Positions 22,512-33,347 of a stretch of 40,481 nt of DNA are shown here, piece by piece (positions within the stretch are counted from its first letter, which is position 1; each line of letters starts with the position of its first letter). The notes under the pieces are model-generated. The model made no database searches, was not told the DNA's origin, and worked only from the letters and a program-made list of their open reading frames with translations. Made by a program: the position numbers and the translations under genes. The stretch comes from an uncultured Christensenellaceae bacterium (lineage in GTDB: Bacteria > Bacillota > Clostridia > Christensenellales > UBA3700), in NCBI GenBank assembly GCA_944381315.1, contig CALWKR010000039.1, positions 1 to 40,481 of the forward strand, read 5' to 3'.

Positions 22512-24092
22512 TCATTGACCGCTCTTGCCGTAGTTGGAGAGCACTCTCGCGCTCGGATCGTCCACGTCGCAGCCTTCCCAACTCTTGTTGGGCATCCAGA
22601 AGTCTGCGATCATCCCTGCCTGCCCCGGATAGTACTTCTCGAAGATCTCGCGATAGAGCAAGCTCTCCTTGGTGAACGGCATTGCGTGATAGTCGTACTT
22701 GCGCGCGATCTCGCGCCAATCGTCGCCGTAGACGCCGTCCGCGTATTCTTTGAGATCGTCGACCATTGAGTGCCCGACCGCGTCCGAAAAAGCCGCCTTC
22801 TCGCGATAGAGTATCGACTGCGGCAGCCAGTCTCCCTCAAACGCACGGCGCAGCAGATACTTGCCCATGCCGTAGCGGTTGAGCTTGAGCTCCGGGTCTA
22901 TGCTCATCACATACTTCACGAAGTCGAGATCGCCGAACGGCACGCGCGCTTCGAGCGAATTGACCGATATGCACCTGTCCGCGCGCAGTACGTCGTACAT
23001 GTGCAGCTCGCGCACTCGCTTTTGCGATTCCTCTTGGAAAGCCTGCGCGCTCGGCGCGAAATCGGTGTACTTGTAACCGAACAGCTCGTCCGATATCTCT
23101 CCCGTCAACAACACTCTGACGTCCGTCGTCCTTGAGATCTCCTTGCACAGCAGATACATGCCCATCGACGCCCTGATCGTCGTGATGTCAAAGGTGCCGA
23201 GCGCCGCTATCACCTCTTCGAGAGAGCGCAGCACCATCTCGCGCGTCATATACACTTCGGTGTGCTCCGCGCCGATAAAATCTGCGACCTGTCTTGCGTA
23301 TTTGAGGTCGATCGCGTCCTTGTCCATGCCGATCGCGAACGTGCGGATCGGCTTGCCGAGCATGCGGCGCCCTATCGAGCAGACGAGCGAGCTGTCAAGT
23401 CCGCCCGAGAGCAAAAATCCCACGGGAGCGTCCGCGTCGAGCCTCTTCTCCACACCGGCGATCAATCTGTCGCGTATCCCGGCGCAGACCGTATCGAGAT
23501 CTCCTCCTATCTTCTCGCCGCTCGCGGCTATGTCGCTGAAACGGCAGAACTTGCCCTTTGCGTAATAGCACCCCGGAGGGAAGGACAAGATCTCGCCGTC
23601 AACAAATCCGACGAGGTTTTTGGGCTCGCTCGCAAAGACGATCGCGCCGTTTTTGTAGCCGTAATAGAGAGGTCTGATGCCTATCGGGTCGCGCGCCGCG
23701 ACATAGTCGTCCGCGTCCGCGTCATAGAGCACGAGCGCAAACTCGGCGTCGAGAAGCGCGAACATTCCCACTCCGTACTCGCGCCAAAGCGGCAGCAAGA
23801 TCTCGCAGTCGCTGTCCGACTCAAACGTGTAGCCCAAACCTTGCAGGTGATGTTTGAGCGGGCGGAATCGGTAGATCTCGCCGTTGCAGACGAGCTTGTC
23901 GCCTCCCAGCGAAAAGGGTTGCATGCCGCTCGCGGTCAAGCCCATGATCGCAAGTCTGTGAAAGCAGATGTATCCTGTCGCGGTCTCCTCGACTCTGCTC
24001 ATATCGGGCCCGCGCGAGATCGTCTTGTCAAACGCTCTCAACAATTCTTCTCTGTCGACGTCCTTGGTCGTACAGCACATTATCGAACACAT
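22512..24092 (-). CDS. asnB: Asparagine synthetase B (glutamine-hydrolysing)
   Basis: Converts aspartate, glutamine and ATP to asparagine. It has 526 residues. The N-terminal class II glutaminase begins MCSIM with Cys2 as nucleophile, and has the ammonia-handling residues in 'RLAIMG', 'CNGEIYR' and 'SDSDCEILL'. The C-terminal ATP-pyrophosphatase domain has the PP-loop 'LSGGLDSSL' near residue 230 and 'TGEISDELFGYKY' near 330. GGAGG precedes the ATG by four bases. It lies 42 bp downstream of pyrG, so the pyrG leader structure probably governs both. Confidence 0.96.
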   Translation of the reverse strand: MCSIMCCTTKDVDREELLRAFDKTISRGPDMSRVEETATGYICFHRLAIMGLTASGMQPFSLGGDKLVCNGEIYRFRPLKHHLQGLGYTFESDSDCEILLPLWREYGVGMFALLDAEFALVLYDADADDYVAARDPIGIRPLYYGYKNGAIVFASEPKNLVGFVDGEILSFPPGCYYAKGKFCRFSDIAASGEKIGGDLDTVCAGIRDRLIAGVEKRLDADAPVGFLLSGGLDSSLVCSIGRRMLGKPIRTFAIGMDKDAIDLKYARQVADFIGAEHTEVYMTREMVLRSLEEVIAALGTFDITTIRASMGMYLLCKEISRTTDVRVLLTGEISDELFGYKYTDFAPSAQAFQEESQKRVRELHMYDVLRADRCISVNSLEARVPFGDLDFVKYVMSIDPELKLNRYGMGKYLLRRAFEGDWLPQSILYREKAAFSDAVGHSMVDDLKEYADGVYGDDWREIARKYDYHAMPFTKESLLYREIFEKYYPGQAGMIADFWMPNKSWEGCDVDDPSARVLSNYGKSGQ

Positions 24093-24134
24093 ATATCCTC
24101 CGTTCTTTTCCCCCGTTGCCTTGGTTGCCGCCTG

Positions 24135-25763
24135 TCAGTCGTCGTTGCCCGGCTGCTGCCGGTTTCGAAGATCGTCGACTCGGGCCGCCGCCGCAACAAA
24201 GCTGCGGAACAGAGGATGCGCCGCGTTGGGACGCGACTTGAATTCGGGATGGAACTGCACCCCGACAAAGAAACGCAGCGACGGGATCTCCACTACTTCG
24301 ACGAGCCGTCCGTCCGGAGAAGTGCCGGATATGCTCATGCCCGCTTCGGCGATCGCATCGCGATAGTCGTTGTTGAACTCAAAACGATGTCTGTGCCTCT
24401 CGGCTATCTCATGCCTTCCGTAGATCTCGGCAAGCCTGCTGCCCTCCTTGATCACGCACGGATAGGCGCCCAATCTCATCGTACCGCCAAGCTTGACTCC
24501 ATGCTGATCAGGCATCAGATCTATTACGGGATTTTTGGTGCCCGTGTCGAATTCGGACGAGTTTGCGTCTTTTAGCCCGAGCACGTCTCTCGCGAATTCT
24601 ATCACCGCGATCTGCATGCCGAGGCATATTCCGAGATAGGGGATATCATGCTCTCGCGCATACTTTGCAGCCAAGATCTTGCCCTCGGTGCCGCGGTTGC
24701 CGAACCCTCCGGGGACAAGGATGCCGTCCGCTCCTGCCAGCCTCGACTCCACGCTCGACGGCGTCAGCTCGCCGCTGTCCACCCAATCTATGTTGACCTT
24801 GCGCGCGGTCTCGAATCCCGCATGGCGCAACGCCTCCGCCACGGAAAGATAGGCGTCGTGCAACTGCACATATTTGCCGACAAGCGCGATCGTTACTTCG
24901 CCGTCCACGGTGCGCGCGCGGTTGAGCATCTCGTTCCATTCGTTCATGTCCGCCTCGCGCGGATCCAGCCCCAACTTGCGGCAGACGATCGCGGAGAGGT
25001 TTTCGTGTTCGAGCATTATCGGCGCCTCATACAAGAGCGGCACGGTCACGTTGTCGATGACGCAGTCGCCTTCCACGTTGCAAAACATCGCGATCTTTGC
25101 CTTGATCTCCTGCGGAAGAGGCAGATCGGATCGTGTGACTATGATGTCGGGAGCGATGCCCATGCCCTGCAACTCCTTGACCGAGTGCTGAGTGGGCTTG
25201 GACTTGAACTCGCACGAGCCCGATATGTACGGCACAAGCGTGACGTGGATAAAGCAGCAATTCTCTCTGCCGACCTCCATCGACACCTGCCTGATCGCCT
25301 CGATGAACGGCTGGCTCTCGATGTCGCCGATCGTGCCGCCGATCTCGGTGATGACGACATCCGCGCCGCCGCGCGTACCCACGTTGTAGATGAAGGACTT
25401 TATCTCGTTGGTGACATGAGGGATGACCTGCACGGTCTGACCGAGGTATTCGCCCGCCCTCTCTTTGTTGAGGACGTTCCAATATACTTTGCCCGTCGTG
25501 AGGTTGGAAAACTTGTTGAGATCCTCGTCGATGAACCTCTCATAGTGACCGAGGTCGAGGTCTGTCTCGGCGCCGTCCTCGGTGACGAAGACTTCGCCGT
25601 GCTGATAGGGGCTCATCGTGCCCGGATCGATGTTGATGTAGGGGTCGAGCTTTTGGGCTACGCACTTGTATCCCCTGCATTTGAGCAGTCTGCCGAGGCT
25701 TGCGGCGGTTATGCCTTTGCCGAGTCCCGAAACGACGCCTCCCGTTACGAAAACATACTTCAT
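24135..25763 (-). CDS. pyrG: CTP synthase
   Basis: Aminates UTP to CTP with glutamine-derived ammonia. It has 542 residues from the ATG at 25763, chosen because GAGGAGGG lies five bases upstream and the protein then starts with the family's '[17 protein letters not shown]'. The synthetase domain (1-270) shows '[13 protein letters not shown]' and '[11 protein letters not shown]'; the class I glutaminase domain shows 'GICLGMQ' (Cys nucleophile) and 'VQFHPEF' (His/Glu). The frame runs 21 codons further upstream through leader sequence, which I regard as non-coding because that DNA forms a conserved hairpin. Confidence 0.97.
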   Translation of the reverse strand: MKYVFVTGGVVSGLGKGITAASLGRLLKCRGYKCVAQKLDPYINIDPGTMSPYQHGEVFVTEDGAETDLDLGHYERFIDEDLNKFSNLTTGKVYWNVLNKERAGEYLGQTVQVIPHVTNEIKSFIYNVGTRGGADVVITEIGGTIGDIESQPFIEAIRQVSMEVGRENCCFIHVTLVPYISGSCEFKSKPTQHSVKELQGMGIAPDIIVTRSDLPLPQEIKAKIAMFCNVEGDCVIDNVTVPLLYEAPIMLEHENLSAIVCRKLGLDPREADMNEWNEMLNRARTVDGEVTIALVGKYVQLHDAYLSVAEALRHAGFETARKVNIDWVDSGELTPSSVESRLAGADGILVPGGFGNRGTEGKILAAKYAREHDIPYLGICLGMQIAVIEFARDVLGLKDANSSEFDTGTKNPVIDLMPDQHGVKLGGTMRLGAYPCVIKEGSRLAEIYGRHEIAERHRHRFEFNNDYRDAIAEAGMSISGTSPDGRLVEVVEIPSLRFFVGVQFHPEFKSRPNAAHPLFRSFVAAAARVDDLRNRQQPGNDD

Positions 25764-25799
25764 GGTCCCTCCTCGTCGGCGTTTCTCTCCAAACGAAAG

Positions 25800-25841
25800 A
25801 GGCGCCCGCGACAGTTTGCCTGTCACGGACGCCTTTGTCCG
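25800..25841 (-). promoter_or_regulatory. pyrG leader: AAAGGC hexaloop hairpin overlapping a terminator-like stem
   Basis: On the minus-strand RNA, CGGAC-AAAGGC-GUCCG (25841-25826) forms a 5-bp hairpin with a six-base loop. Its loop and 3' arm are also the 5' arm of a 15-bp stem (25834-25820 with 25814-25800, loop GCAAA) that includes two U-G pairs possible only in the minus-strand RNA and is followed by the U-rich CUCUUUCGUUU. The two folds exclude each other. The glnN leader has the same arrangement with different stem bases. Loop position 1 is A and position 4 is G, as in known ANTAR-binding hexaloops, but only one such hairpin is present. Confidence 0.65.
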
Positions 25842-25866
25842 ACGAAATGATATTCAATATGTATAT

Positions 25867-25895
25867 ATGATAATACTGCGGCGCGCGTTTGTCAA
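25867..25895 (-). promoter_or_regulatory. Sigma-A promoter of pyrG-asnB
   Basis: TTGACA (25895-25890), 17-bp spacer, TATCAT (25872-25867) on the minus strand. The expected start near 25860 is not a GGG(C) run, so the Bacillus-type CTP-sensing reiterative-transcription start is not supported. Confidence 0.8.
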
Positions 25896-25914
25896 TTGCG
25901 CGAACGAAATTTTT

Positions 25915-26481
25915 TCAATTTTCGTATGTCCGCAGGATCTCCTCCGCGACTTCGAGCCTGTTGCGGCGGCTGTCCATCGCCTGCTTTTCGATGTACTTGT
26001 GCGCCGCCTCTTCGGAAAATCCGAGATATTGCATGAGCACGCACTTTGCGCGGTCGACCGTCTTGATCTCGGCGACCTTGCTCTGCAAGTTGGCGACCGT
26101 GCGCTTCATCTTGTTCATCCTCGCGGCAGTCGCCGCCGCCACTTGCAGACACATGCGCGCATAGCCGAGCTGGCACGGCTTGCCGACGACGATCGCTCCC
26201 GCCTTCGCCGCCTTGGCGAGCGTCACCTCAAAGAGCTGGGCCTTGACGAACAGCACTATCCCTGCGCTCGTTCTCTCCGCTGCGTCGCACGCGAGATCGG
26301 TGCCGAGTTCGTCCTCGAGCGGAGCGTTGACGATCACGAGCCCGAACGAGTCGGACGACAACATACGCCTCGCCTCATCCGCGCGGCGGCATGACACGAC
26401 GTCGGCGAATACGCCCGATCCGGGGCCGAACAACGCCGATGTATCAAAAGCCGTCGAGGATACGACGAGCGCCCTTGTCAT
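25915..26481 (-). CDS. ANTAR-domain RNA-binding antiterminator with degenerate receiver
   Basis: A 188-residue protein. Residues 1-115 resemble a response-regulator receiver in which the phosphoacceptor position reads Asn ('LVIVNAPLED') although the conserved Lys is kept ('VVGKPCQ'), so it is probably a pseudo-receiver. Residues ~120-188 hold a coiled-coil segment followed by an ANTAR domain ('AKCVLMQYLGFSEEAAHKYI...RRNRLEVAEEIL'). ANTAR proteins bind hexaloop RNA hairpins and prevent leader termination. The ATG is one base after the glnA stop, so the regulator is made together with type I glutamine synthetase. Candidate RNA targets are the pyrG and glnN leaders on either side. Confidence 0.9.
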   Translation of the reverse strand: MTRALVVSSTAFDTSALFGPGSGVFADVVSCRRADEARRMLSSDSFGLVIVNAPLEDELGTDLACDAAERTSAGIVLFVKAQLFEVTLAKAAKAGAIVVGKPCQLGYARMCLQVAAATAARMNKMKRTVANLQSKVAEIKTVDRAKCVLMQYLGFSEEAAHKYIEKQAMDSRRNRLEVAEEILRTYEN

Positions 26482-26482
26482 A

Positions 26483-27706
26483 TCAATCCTTCAAGAACGC
26501 CGCAGCGACGTCCGCGCCGAGCGTGTCTGCGACAAATTTGCTGTTTGCGGCGAGAGCCTTTGCCTCCGCGAGCGTGGACGGCAAGCTCGGATATTTGCCC
26601 TCGGGCGCGAGATAGGCGTTCTCGTTGCACTCGGGCGGCAGTTCTTCGTCGTTCTCTATCCCCTCCAAGCCCGCGTTGAGCAACAGCGCGAACGCGAGAT
26701 AGGGATTGACCGCCGCGTCCGGGTTGCGCACCTCGATGCGCTTGCTGTCGCCGTATGCAAACGGCACGCGCACGAGCTGACTGCGGTTGCCTCGCGACCA
26801 AGTCGCAAAGCGCGGCGCCTCGCACGCGCCGAGGCGCGCATAGGACGACTCCTTGGGATTGGTAAAGGCGCAGATCTCGCCGATACGTCCCAAGATGCCT
26901 GCGATGAACGACTGCGCGTCGCGGCGCAGCTCTCCGTCCGTGTCGAAGATGTTGACTCCGTCCTTGACGAGAGAAATGTTGACGTGCAGTCCGTTGCCGC
27001 TCTCGGACGGCACGGGCTTGGGCTCAAAGGACGCGACAAGCCCGTTGTTGCGCGCGACGGACGCGACCACCCATCTGAAAGTGACGATGTTGTCCGCCGT
27101 CTCCATGACTCCGTCATAGCGGAAGTCGACCTCGTTCTGCCCGGGGCCGTGCTCATGATGCGAACGCTCGGGGCGCAAGCCCATCTGCTCGAGCGTCACG
27201 CAGATCTCGCGGCGCACGTTCTCTCCCCTGTCCTTGGGGAAGACGTCGAAGTAGCCGCCGTTGTCGAGCGGTTCTGTCGATCCGTCCTCTCTCTCTCGGA
27301 AGAGATAGAATTCGCACTCTGCGCCGAAGTTGCAGCCGTAGCCCATGCCTGCGGCGCGGCGCTTGACCTTGTCCAGCACATATCTGCCCGAGCCTTGGAA
27401 CGGCGTGCCGTCGGGATAATAGATGTCGCAGATCATGCGGATGACGACCCCGCTCATCGAACGCCAAGGCACGACGCTCATCGTAGACGGATCGGGGCGC
27501 AAAAAGAGATCCGATCTGTCCACACCGAGGAAGCCCTTGACTGCGGACGCATCGAATGCCACGCCGTACTTGAAAGCCTTCTCGAGCTGGTCGGGAAGGA
27601 TGGAAATGTTTTTCAGTTCTCCGAACAGGTCGCAAAACGCGAGCCTGATGAATTTGACGTCGTTCTCTCTGACGAATTCGGCGACGTCGCGTTGGGTGAA
27701 GCCCAT
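26483..27706 (-). CDS. glnA: Type I glutamine synthetase
   Basis: Makes glutamine from glutamate, ammonia and ATP in the cytosol. It has 407 residues from the ATG at 27706, chosen because GGAGG lies six bases upstream; a GTG two codons earlier overlaps that ribosome site. Typical features: 'FCDLFGELKNISIL', 'DGSTEPLDNGGYFD' region, the ATP/ammonia motif 'RSHHEHGPGQNEVDFRYD', 'SGNGLHVNISL' and 'NRSQLVRVPFAYGD'. It is shorter than enterobacterial enzymes (~470), as expected for the unadenylylated GSI-alpha form. Co-transcribed with the ANTAR regulator. Confidence 0.95.
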   Translation of the reverse strand: MGFTQRDVAEFVRENDVKFIRLAFCDLFGELKNISILPDQLEKAFKYGVAFDASAVKGFLGVDRSDLFLRPDPSTMSVVPWRSMSGVVIRMICDIYYPDGTPFQGSGRYVLDKVKRRAAGMGYGCNFGAECEFYLFREREDGSTEPLDNGGYFDVFPKDRGENVRREICVTLEQMGLRPERSHHEHGPGQNEVDFRYDGVMETADNIVTFRWVVASVARNNGLVASFEPKPVPSESGNGLHVNISLVKDGVNIFDTDGELRRDAQSFIAGILGRIGEICAFTNPKESSYARLGACEAPRFATWSRGNRSQLVRVPFAYGDSKRIEVRNPDAAVNPYLAFALLLNAGLEGIENDEELPPECNENAYLAPEGKYPSLPSTLAEAKALAANSKFVADTLGADVAAAFLKD

Positions 27707-27716
27707 AAGCACCTCC

Positions 27717-27774
27717 GACGCGCAAGCGCGTCCGTTTCTGCAAAAATTATAATATATTTCGTTGCCGTTGTAAA
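27717..27774 (-). promoter_or_regulatory. glnA: glnA promoter and leader hairpin
   Basis: TTTACA (27774-27769), 17-bp spacer, TATAAT (27751-27746). The short leader contains a perfect GACGCGC-TT-GCGCGTC inverted repeat (27717-27732) that ends directly against the GGAGG ribosome site. This could limit translation. It lacks the AAAGGC element found before pyrG and glnN. Confidence 0.65.
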
Positions 27775-27786
27775 GTGCGGCGCAAC

Positions 27787-27812
27787 AAAAAGCGAGCGCG
27801 GCGGCGCCGCGC
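27787..27812 (-). terminator. Terminator of the glnN-gltB operon
   Basis: Minus-strand GCGCGGC-GCC-GCCGCGC (27812-27796), then TCGC and TTTTT, about 10 bp past the gltB3 stop. Confidence 0.55.
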
Positions 27813-27821
27813 CCGTATGCG

Positions 27822-28541
27822 TCAATTGCTTGTGTACATCCTCTTGTACGGATTTTCGCTGTCCGGCGTCAATTTGAAAAATTTGGCGCCCGTGTAGGTT
27901 TTTACATCTTTATCGAACAGCTTGCACCACCTTTCGACAAGAGCTTTCACGTCGCTCGGAATCGCGTCGATCTGCTCCGCTTTGACCTGTGGCGGCAGCG
28001 TGACCGGGATGCGATCGCAGCGCAGATACATCTCTCCGCCGTGCATTCCCGTACCGCAGAAATATCCGACGACGGGCTTGTCGCCTATCTCGTCGCCGAG
28101 CACGACGATCGTGCCTCCTGCTTGATATTCGCCGAGAAAGCTGCCCGCTCTGCCGCCGATGACGATCGCAGGTTTGTTGTCGCGATATGCCTTCATATGT
28201 ATGCCGCAGCGATAGCCGACGTCTCCGCGGATGAAGATCTTGCCGCCGCGCATAGCGTAGCCCGTGGCGTCGCCGGCACTGCCGAAGACGTCTATCTCTC
28301 CGCCGTTCATCGTATCGCCGGTCGCCTCTTGGGCATTGCCGTACAGGGCGATAGTCGCCCCGTCGAGATAGGCTCCCATAGCGTTGCCCGGCGTGCCGTG
28401 GATCTCGATCTCCTTGTCGGAGCAAGCGGTGGCGATGTATCTCTGTCCCACCACGTCCGTGACCTCTATTTTGCGATCCGCCGACGCCTTGATCGCGGCG
28501 TTGAGCTGCTCGCAAGCCATGTCTTTTGCGTCTATCTTCAT
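27822..28541 (-). CDS. gltB3: Glutamate synthase, GXGXG (alpha C-terminal) subunit
   Basis: A 239-residue right-handed beta-helix domain equivalent to the C-terminal part of classical GltB. Its repeated 'G..GDTMNGGEIDVFGSAGD.TGYAMRGGKIFIRGDVGY' pattern (key repeats around residues 70-110) is the GXGXG signature. Here it is a free-standing subunit, as in the three-part archaeal-type glutamate synthase. The ATG at 28541 has GAGG five bases before it; an in-frame GTG two codons earlier is less likely. It begins 7 bp after the gltB2 stop and ends the operon. Confidence 0.92.
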   Translation of the reverse strand: MKIDAKDMACEQLNAAIKASADRKIEVTDVVGQRYIATACSDKEIEIHGTPGNAMGAYLDGATIALYGNAQEATGDTMNGGEIDVFGSAGDATGYAMRGGKIFIRGDVGYRCGIHMKAYRDNKPAIVIGGRAGSFLGEYQAGGTIVVLGDEIGDKPVVGYFCGTGMHGGEMYLRCDRIPVTLPPQVKAEQIDAIPSDVKALVERWCKLFDKDVKTYTGAKFFKLTPDSENPYKRMYTSN

Positions 28542-28548
28542 ATGCACC

Positions 28549-30057
28549 TCACATGGACTCGCCGGCGCTCTTTACGCCGAGAATGTTCAATTCGCGATCC
28601 GTCAGGCCTATGCCGCGCAACATGAGTCTGTTGCCTCTGAGCGCCTCGACCGAGTTGATGCCCATGCCGCCCATCATCTCCTCGAGCTCGTGCTTCCACG
28701 CCGTGACGAGATTGACAAGGCGTCTCGCGCCTTCGTCGGGATCGAGTCTCTTGACGAGGTCGGGCCGCTGGGTCGCTATGCCCCAATTGCACTTTCCGGA
28801 ATGGCAGCTGCGGCACAGATGGCAGCCCATCGCAAGCAGCGCCGCCGTACCGATATAGCAAGCGTCCGCGCCGAGCGCGATCGCTTTGAGCAGATCGCCC
28901 GACGAGCGTATCGAGCCGCCGGCGACGATCGACACATTGTCGCGGATGCCCTCTTCGCGCAGCCGTTGGTCGACTTGCGCGAGCGCCACTTCGACGGGGA
29001 TGCCGACGTTGTCCCTTATCCTCGTGGGAGCCGCGCCGGTACCTCCGCGGAAACCGTCGATCGCGATCACGTCCGCGCCGCTGCGCGCTATGCCGCTGGC
29101 GATCGCGGCGATGTTGTGCACCGCGGCTATCTTGACGAACACGGGCTTTTTGTAGTCGGTCGCCTCTTTGAGCGACATGACGAGCTGGCGCAAGTCCTCG
29201 ATCGAATAGATGTCGTGATGAGGCGCCGGCGAGATCGCGTCCGCCCCCTCGGGGATCATACGCGTTTCGGCGACGTCGGCGGTTATCTTTGCTCCCGGGA
29301 GGTGTCCGCCTATGCCCGGCTTGGCGCCCTGCCCCATCTTGATCTCTATTGCCGCCGCCGTATCGAGATATTCGCGGAACACGCCGAATCTTCCCGAAGC
29401 AACTTGGACGATAGTATTGGCGCCGTATTTGTAAAAGTCCTTGTGCAGTCCTCCCTCGCCCGTGTTGTAGTAGATCCCGAGCTCGGACGCGGCGCGCGCG
29501 AGACTCTCGTGCGCATTGTAGCTGATCGAACCGTAACTCATCGCCGAGAACATGATCGGCACCGACAATTTGAGCTGAGGCTTGAGCGTGTCGACGAGCT
29601 TGCCTTCGGCGTCGCGGCGTATCGATACGACGCGGCTCCCCAGCCACATCTGCGTCTCCATCGGCTCGCGCAGCGGATCGATCGGCGGATTGGTCACCTG
29701 CGACGCATTGATGAGCAGATTGTCCCAAAATATCGGATATGTATTGGGATTTCCCATCGAAGAGAGCAGCACGCCGCCGCTGTCCGCCTGTTTGAATATC
29801 TCGTTGATCGTCCTGTTGTCCCAATTGGCGTTGAGCTTGTAGGTGTCGTCCGACTTGACGATCTTGAGCGCGTGAACGGGACACATACAGACGCAGCGAT
29901 GGCAATTGACGCACTTGGCGCTGTCCTCGACCATGACTTTGAGCTTTTCGTCAAAGCGGTGGACGCCGTTGGCGCACTCCCTCTCGCAAATGCGGCAGTT
30001 GACGCACTTGGCGCGGTCGCGCACGACTTCGTATTCGGGATATATGTATGTCTGCAT
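28549..30057 (-). CDS. gltB2: Glutamate synthase, ferredoxin-FMN synthase subunit
   Basis: A 502-residue subunit that reduces 2-oxoglutarate plus ammonia to glutamate on FMN. The N-terminal ~65 residues hold two 4Fe-4S motifs ('CVNCRICERECANGV' and 'CVNCHRCVCMCPV'). The rest is the Glu_synthase barrel: 'SAMSYGSISYNAHESLARAA', 'NTGEGG', 'IEIKMGQGAKPGIGGHLPG', 'DGFRGGTGAAP', and a Cys cluster 'CHLCRSCHSGKC' near the C-terminus. The start at 30057 follows GGAGGGAG and lies one base after the gltB1 stop. The fused ferredoxin suggests a ferredoxin-type electron donor; no GltD partner is in the window. Confidence 0.94.
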   Translation of the reverse strand: MQTYIYPEYEVVRDRAKCVNCRICERECANGVHRFDEKLKVMVEDSAKCVNCHRCVCMCPVHALKIVKSDDTYKLNANWDNRTINEIFKQADSGGVLLSSMGNPNTYPIFWDNLLINASQVTNPPIDPLREPMETQMWLGSRVVSIRRDAEGKLVDTLKPQLKLSVPIMFSAMSYGSISYNAHESLARAASELGIYYNTGEGGLHKDFYKYGANTIVQVASGRFGVFREYLDTAAAIEIKMGQGAKPGIGGHLPGAKITADVAETRMIPEGADAISPAPHHDIYSIEDLRQLVMSLKEATDYKKPVFVKIAAVHNIAAIASGIARSGADVIAIDGFRGGTGAAPTRIRDNVGIPVEVALAQVDQRLREEGIRDNVSIVAGGSIRSSGDLLKAIALGADACYIGTAALLAMGCHLCRSCHSGKCNWGIATQRPDLVKRLDPDEGARRLVNLVTAWKHELEEMMGGMGINSVEALRGNRLMLRGIGLTDRELNILGVKSAGESM

Positions 30058-30058
30058 A

Positions 30059-31153
30059 TCACACTCCCTCCTTGTCGTACAATTCGAACACCGCCGCCTC
30101 GCCGCCTGCCGGGGACCAGACCTTGTCGAGATCGGGCTCCACCTTGCGGATGGCGCTCTCTTCGCTGGCGACATAGGCGAGATCGCCCTTGGTCGCGCAG
30201 ACTGCGGAGCGCAATTTCAGCCTGTCGTTGAGCGCCATGATGCCGCCCGTGTAGCCGACTATGATCGAGAACGGGCCTGTGACGAGCAGCGACGGGAACG
30301 CTCTGCGCAAAAAAGTCTCCTCCCTCTGCGCCTCTTCGCTCTTGGAAGATATGGTCGCCCAAAACGAAGGCGCGATCACCTTTGCCGCCTCCTGCATGGT
30401 CAAGCCGCGCTTGCGCACGAGGTAATCGATGATGTAGGTGATGACCTCGGTATCCGTCTTGAGCGTGCACTTGTAGCCGAACATTTCGATATATCTGCGG
30501 TTGGCATCATACGACGAGATCTCGCCGTTGTGGACGATCGAATAGTCGAGCAAGCCGAACGGGTGCGCGCCGCCCCACCATCCCGGGGTATTGGTAGGAT
30601 ATCTGCCGTGGCAGGTCCAGCAATAGCCGAAGTACTCGTCGAGGCGATAGAACGCGCCTATGTCCTCGGGATAGCCGACGCCCTTGAAGATGCCCATATT
30701 TTTGCCGCTCGAAAAGACATAAGCGCCATCTATGCAGACGTTGATGCGGTTGACGCAGCGCGCGACATACTCGCGTTCGTCCAAGTGACTGTCCGCGAGC
30801 TTGCGCGACAGCGGCGCAAGAAAATAGCGCCATATGATCGGCTCATCCGTGACCTGGGGTATCTTGCGGGTCTGGATCTCCGAAGAATAGGCGATCTCGA
30901 AATGACGGAGAATGAAACTCTCCGTCTCTTTGCGCGCCTCCTTGCTGTCGAAAAACAGATGAAACGCATAGAATTCTTTGTAGTCGGGATAGATCCCGTA
31001 GCCGGCAAACCCGCCGCCCAAACCGTTGGAGCGTTCGCGCATGACCGCTATCGAATCGATCATGCGCTGTCCGCTCATTGGTTTTCCGCTCCTGTCTATC
31101 ACCGCGGATACGGCACATCCCGAAGGGTTCCTGAACTGCCCTTCTCTCAACAT
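30059..31153 (-). CDS. gltB1: Glutamate synthase, class II glutamine amidotransferase subunit
   Basis: A 364-residue glutaminase subunit that should release ammonia for gltB2. The class II nucleophile Cys is not at position 2 but at residue 13 in 'NPSGCAVSAVI', implying removal of a 12-residue propeptide, as is known for GltB. Typical ammonia-pocket motifs follow: 'CHGRYPTNTPGWWGGAHPF' and 'YSIVHNGEISSYDANRRYIE'. The ATG at 31153 has GAGGTG at good spacing; the GTG directly before it is too close. It begins 19 bp after the glnN stop. Confidence 0.9.
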   Translation of the reverse strand: MLREGQFRNPSGCAVSAVIDRSGKPMSGQRMIDSIAVMRERSNGLGGGFAGYGIYPDYKEFYAFHLFFDSKEARKETESFILRHFEIAYSSEIQTRKIPQVTDEPIIWRYFLAPLSRKLADSHLDEREYVARCVNRINVCIDGAYVFSSGKNMGIFKGVGYPEDIGAFYRLDEYFGYCWTCHGRYPTNTPGWWGGAHPFGLLDYSIVHNGEISSYDANRRYIEMFGYKCTLKTDTEVITYIIDYLVRKRGLTMQEAAKVIAPSFWATISSKSEEAQREETFLRRAFPSLLVTGPFSIIVGYTGGIMALNDRLKLRSAVCATKGDLAYVASEESAIRKVEPDLDKVWSPAGGEAAVFELYDKEGV

Positions 31154-31172
31154 CACTTCACCTCTTTGGCTG

Positions 31173-33260
<2,088 letters not shown>

Positions 33261-33275
33261 TTTTACCTCCAAATG

Positions 33276-33327
33276 AAAAAGGCGCCGCGAACGCCGATAT
33301 ATCGACGATCCGCAACGCCTTTGTTGC
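33276..33327 (-). promoter_or_regulatory. glnN leader: AAAGGC hexaloop hairpin overlapping a terminator
   Basis: On the minus-strand RNA, GCAAC-AAAGGC-GUUGC (33327-33312) forms a 5-bp hexaloop hairpin. From the loop onward the same bases form the 5' arm of a ~21-bp stem closing with AAAGGCG/CGCCUUU (33322-33278, one bulge, several G-U pairs), followed by UUUUUCAUUU and then the GGAGG of glnN. This is a textbook terminator sitting between promoter and gene. The hexaloop hairpin would block it. The same layout precedes pyrG with changed but compensating stem bases. Confidence 0.7.
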
Positions 33328-33347
33328 CTGTTTTGTTTTATGGGGAT

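Noticed and set aside
25764..25826. N-terminal extension of CTP synthase by 21 codons
   Set aside because: That DNA forms the leader hairpin, and the ATG at 25763 has an excellent ribosome site and matches the family start.
25800..25895. Bacillus-type reiterative-transcription control of pyrG
   Set aside because: The predicted start site is in an AT-rich run rather than at GGGC.
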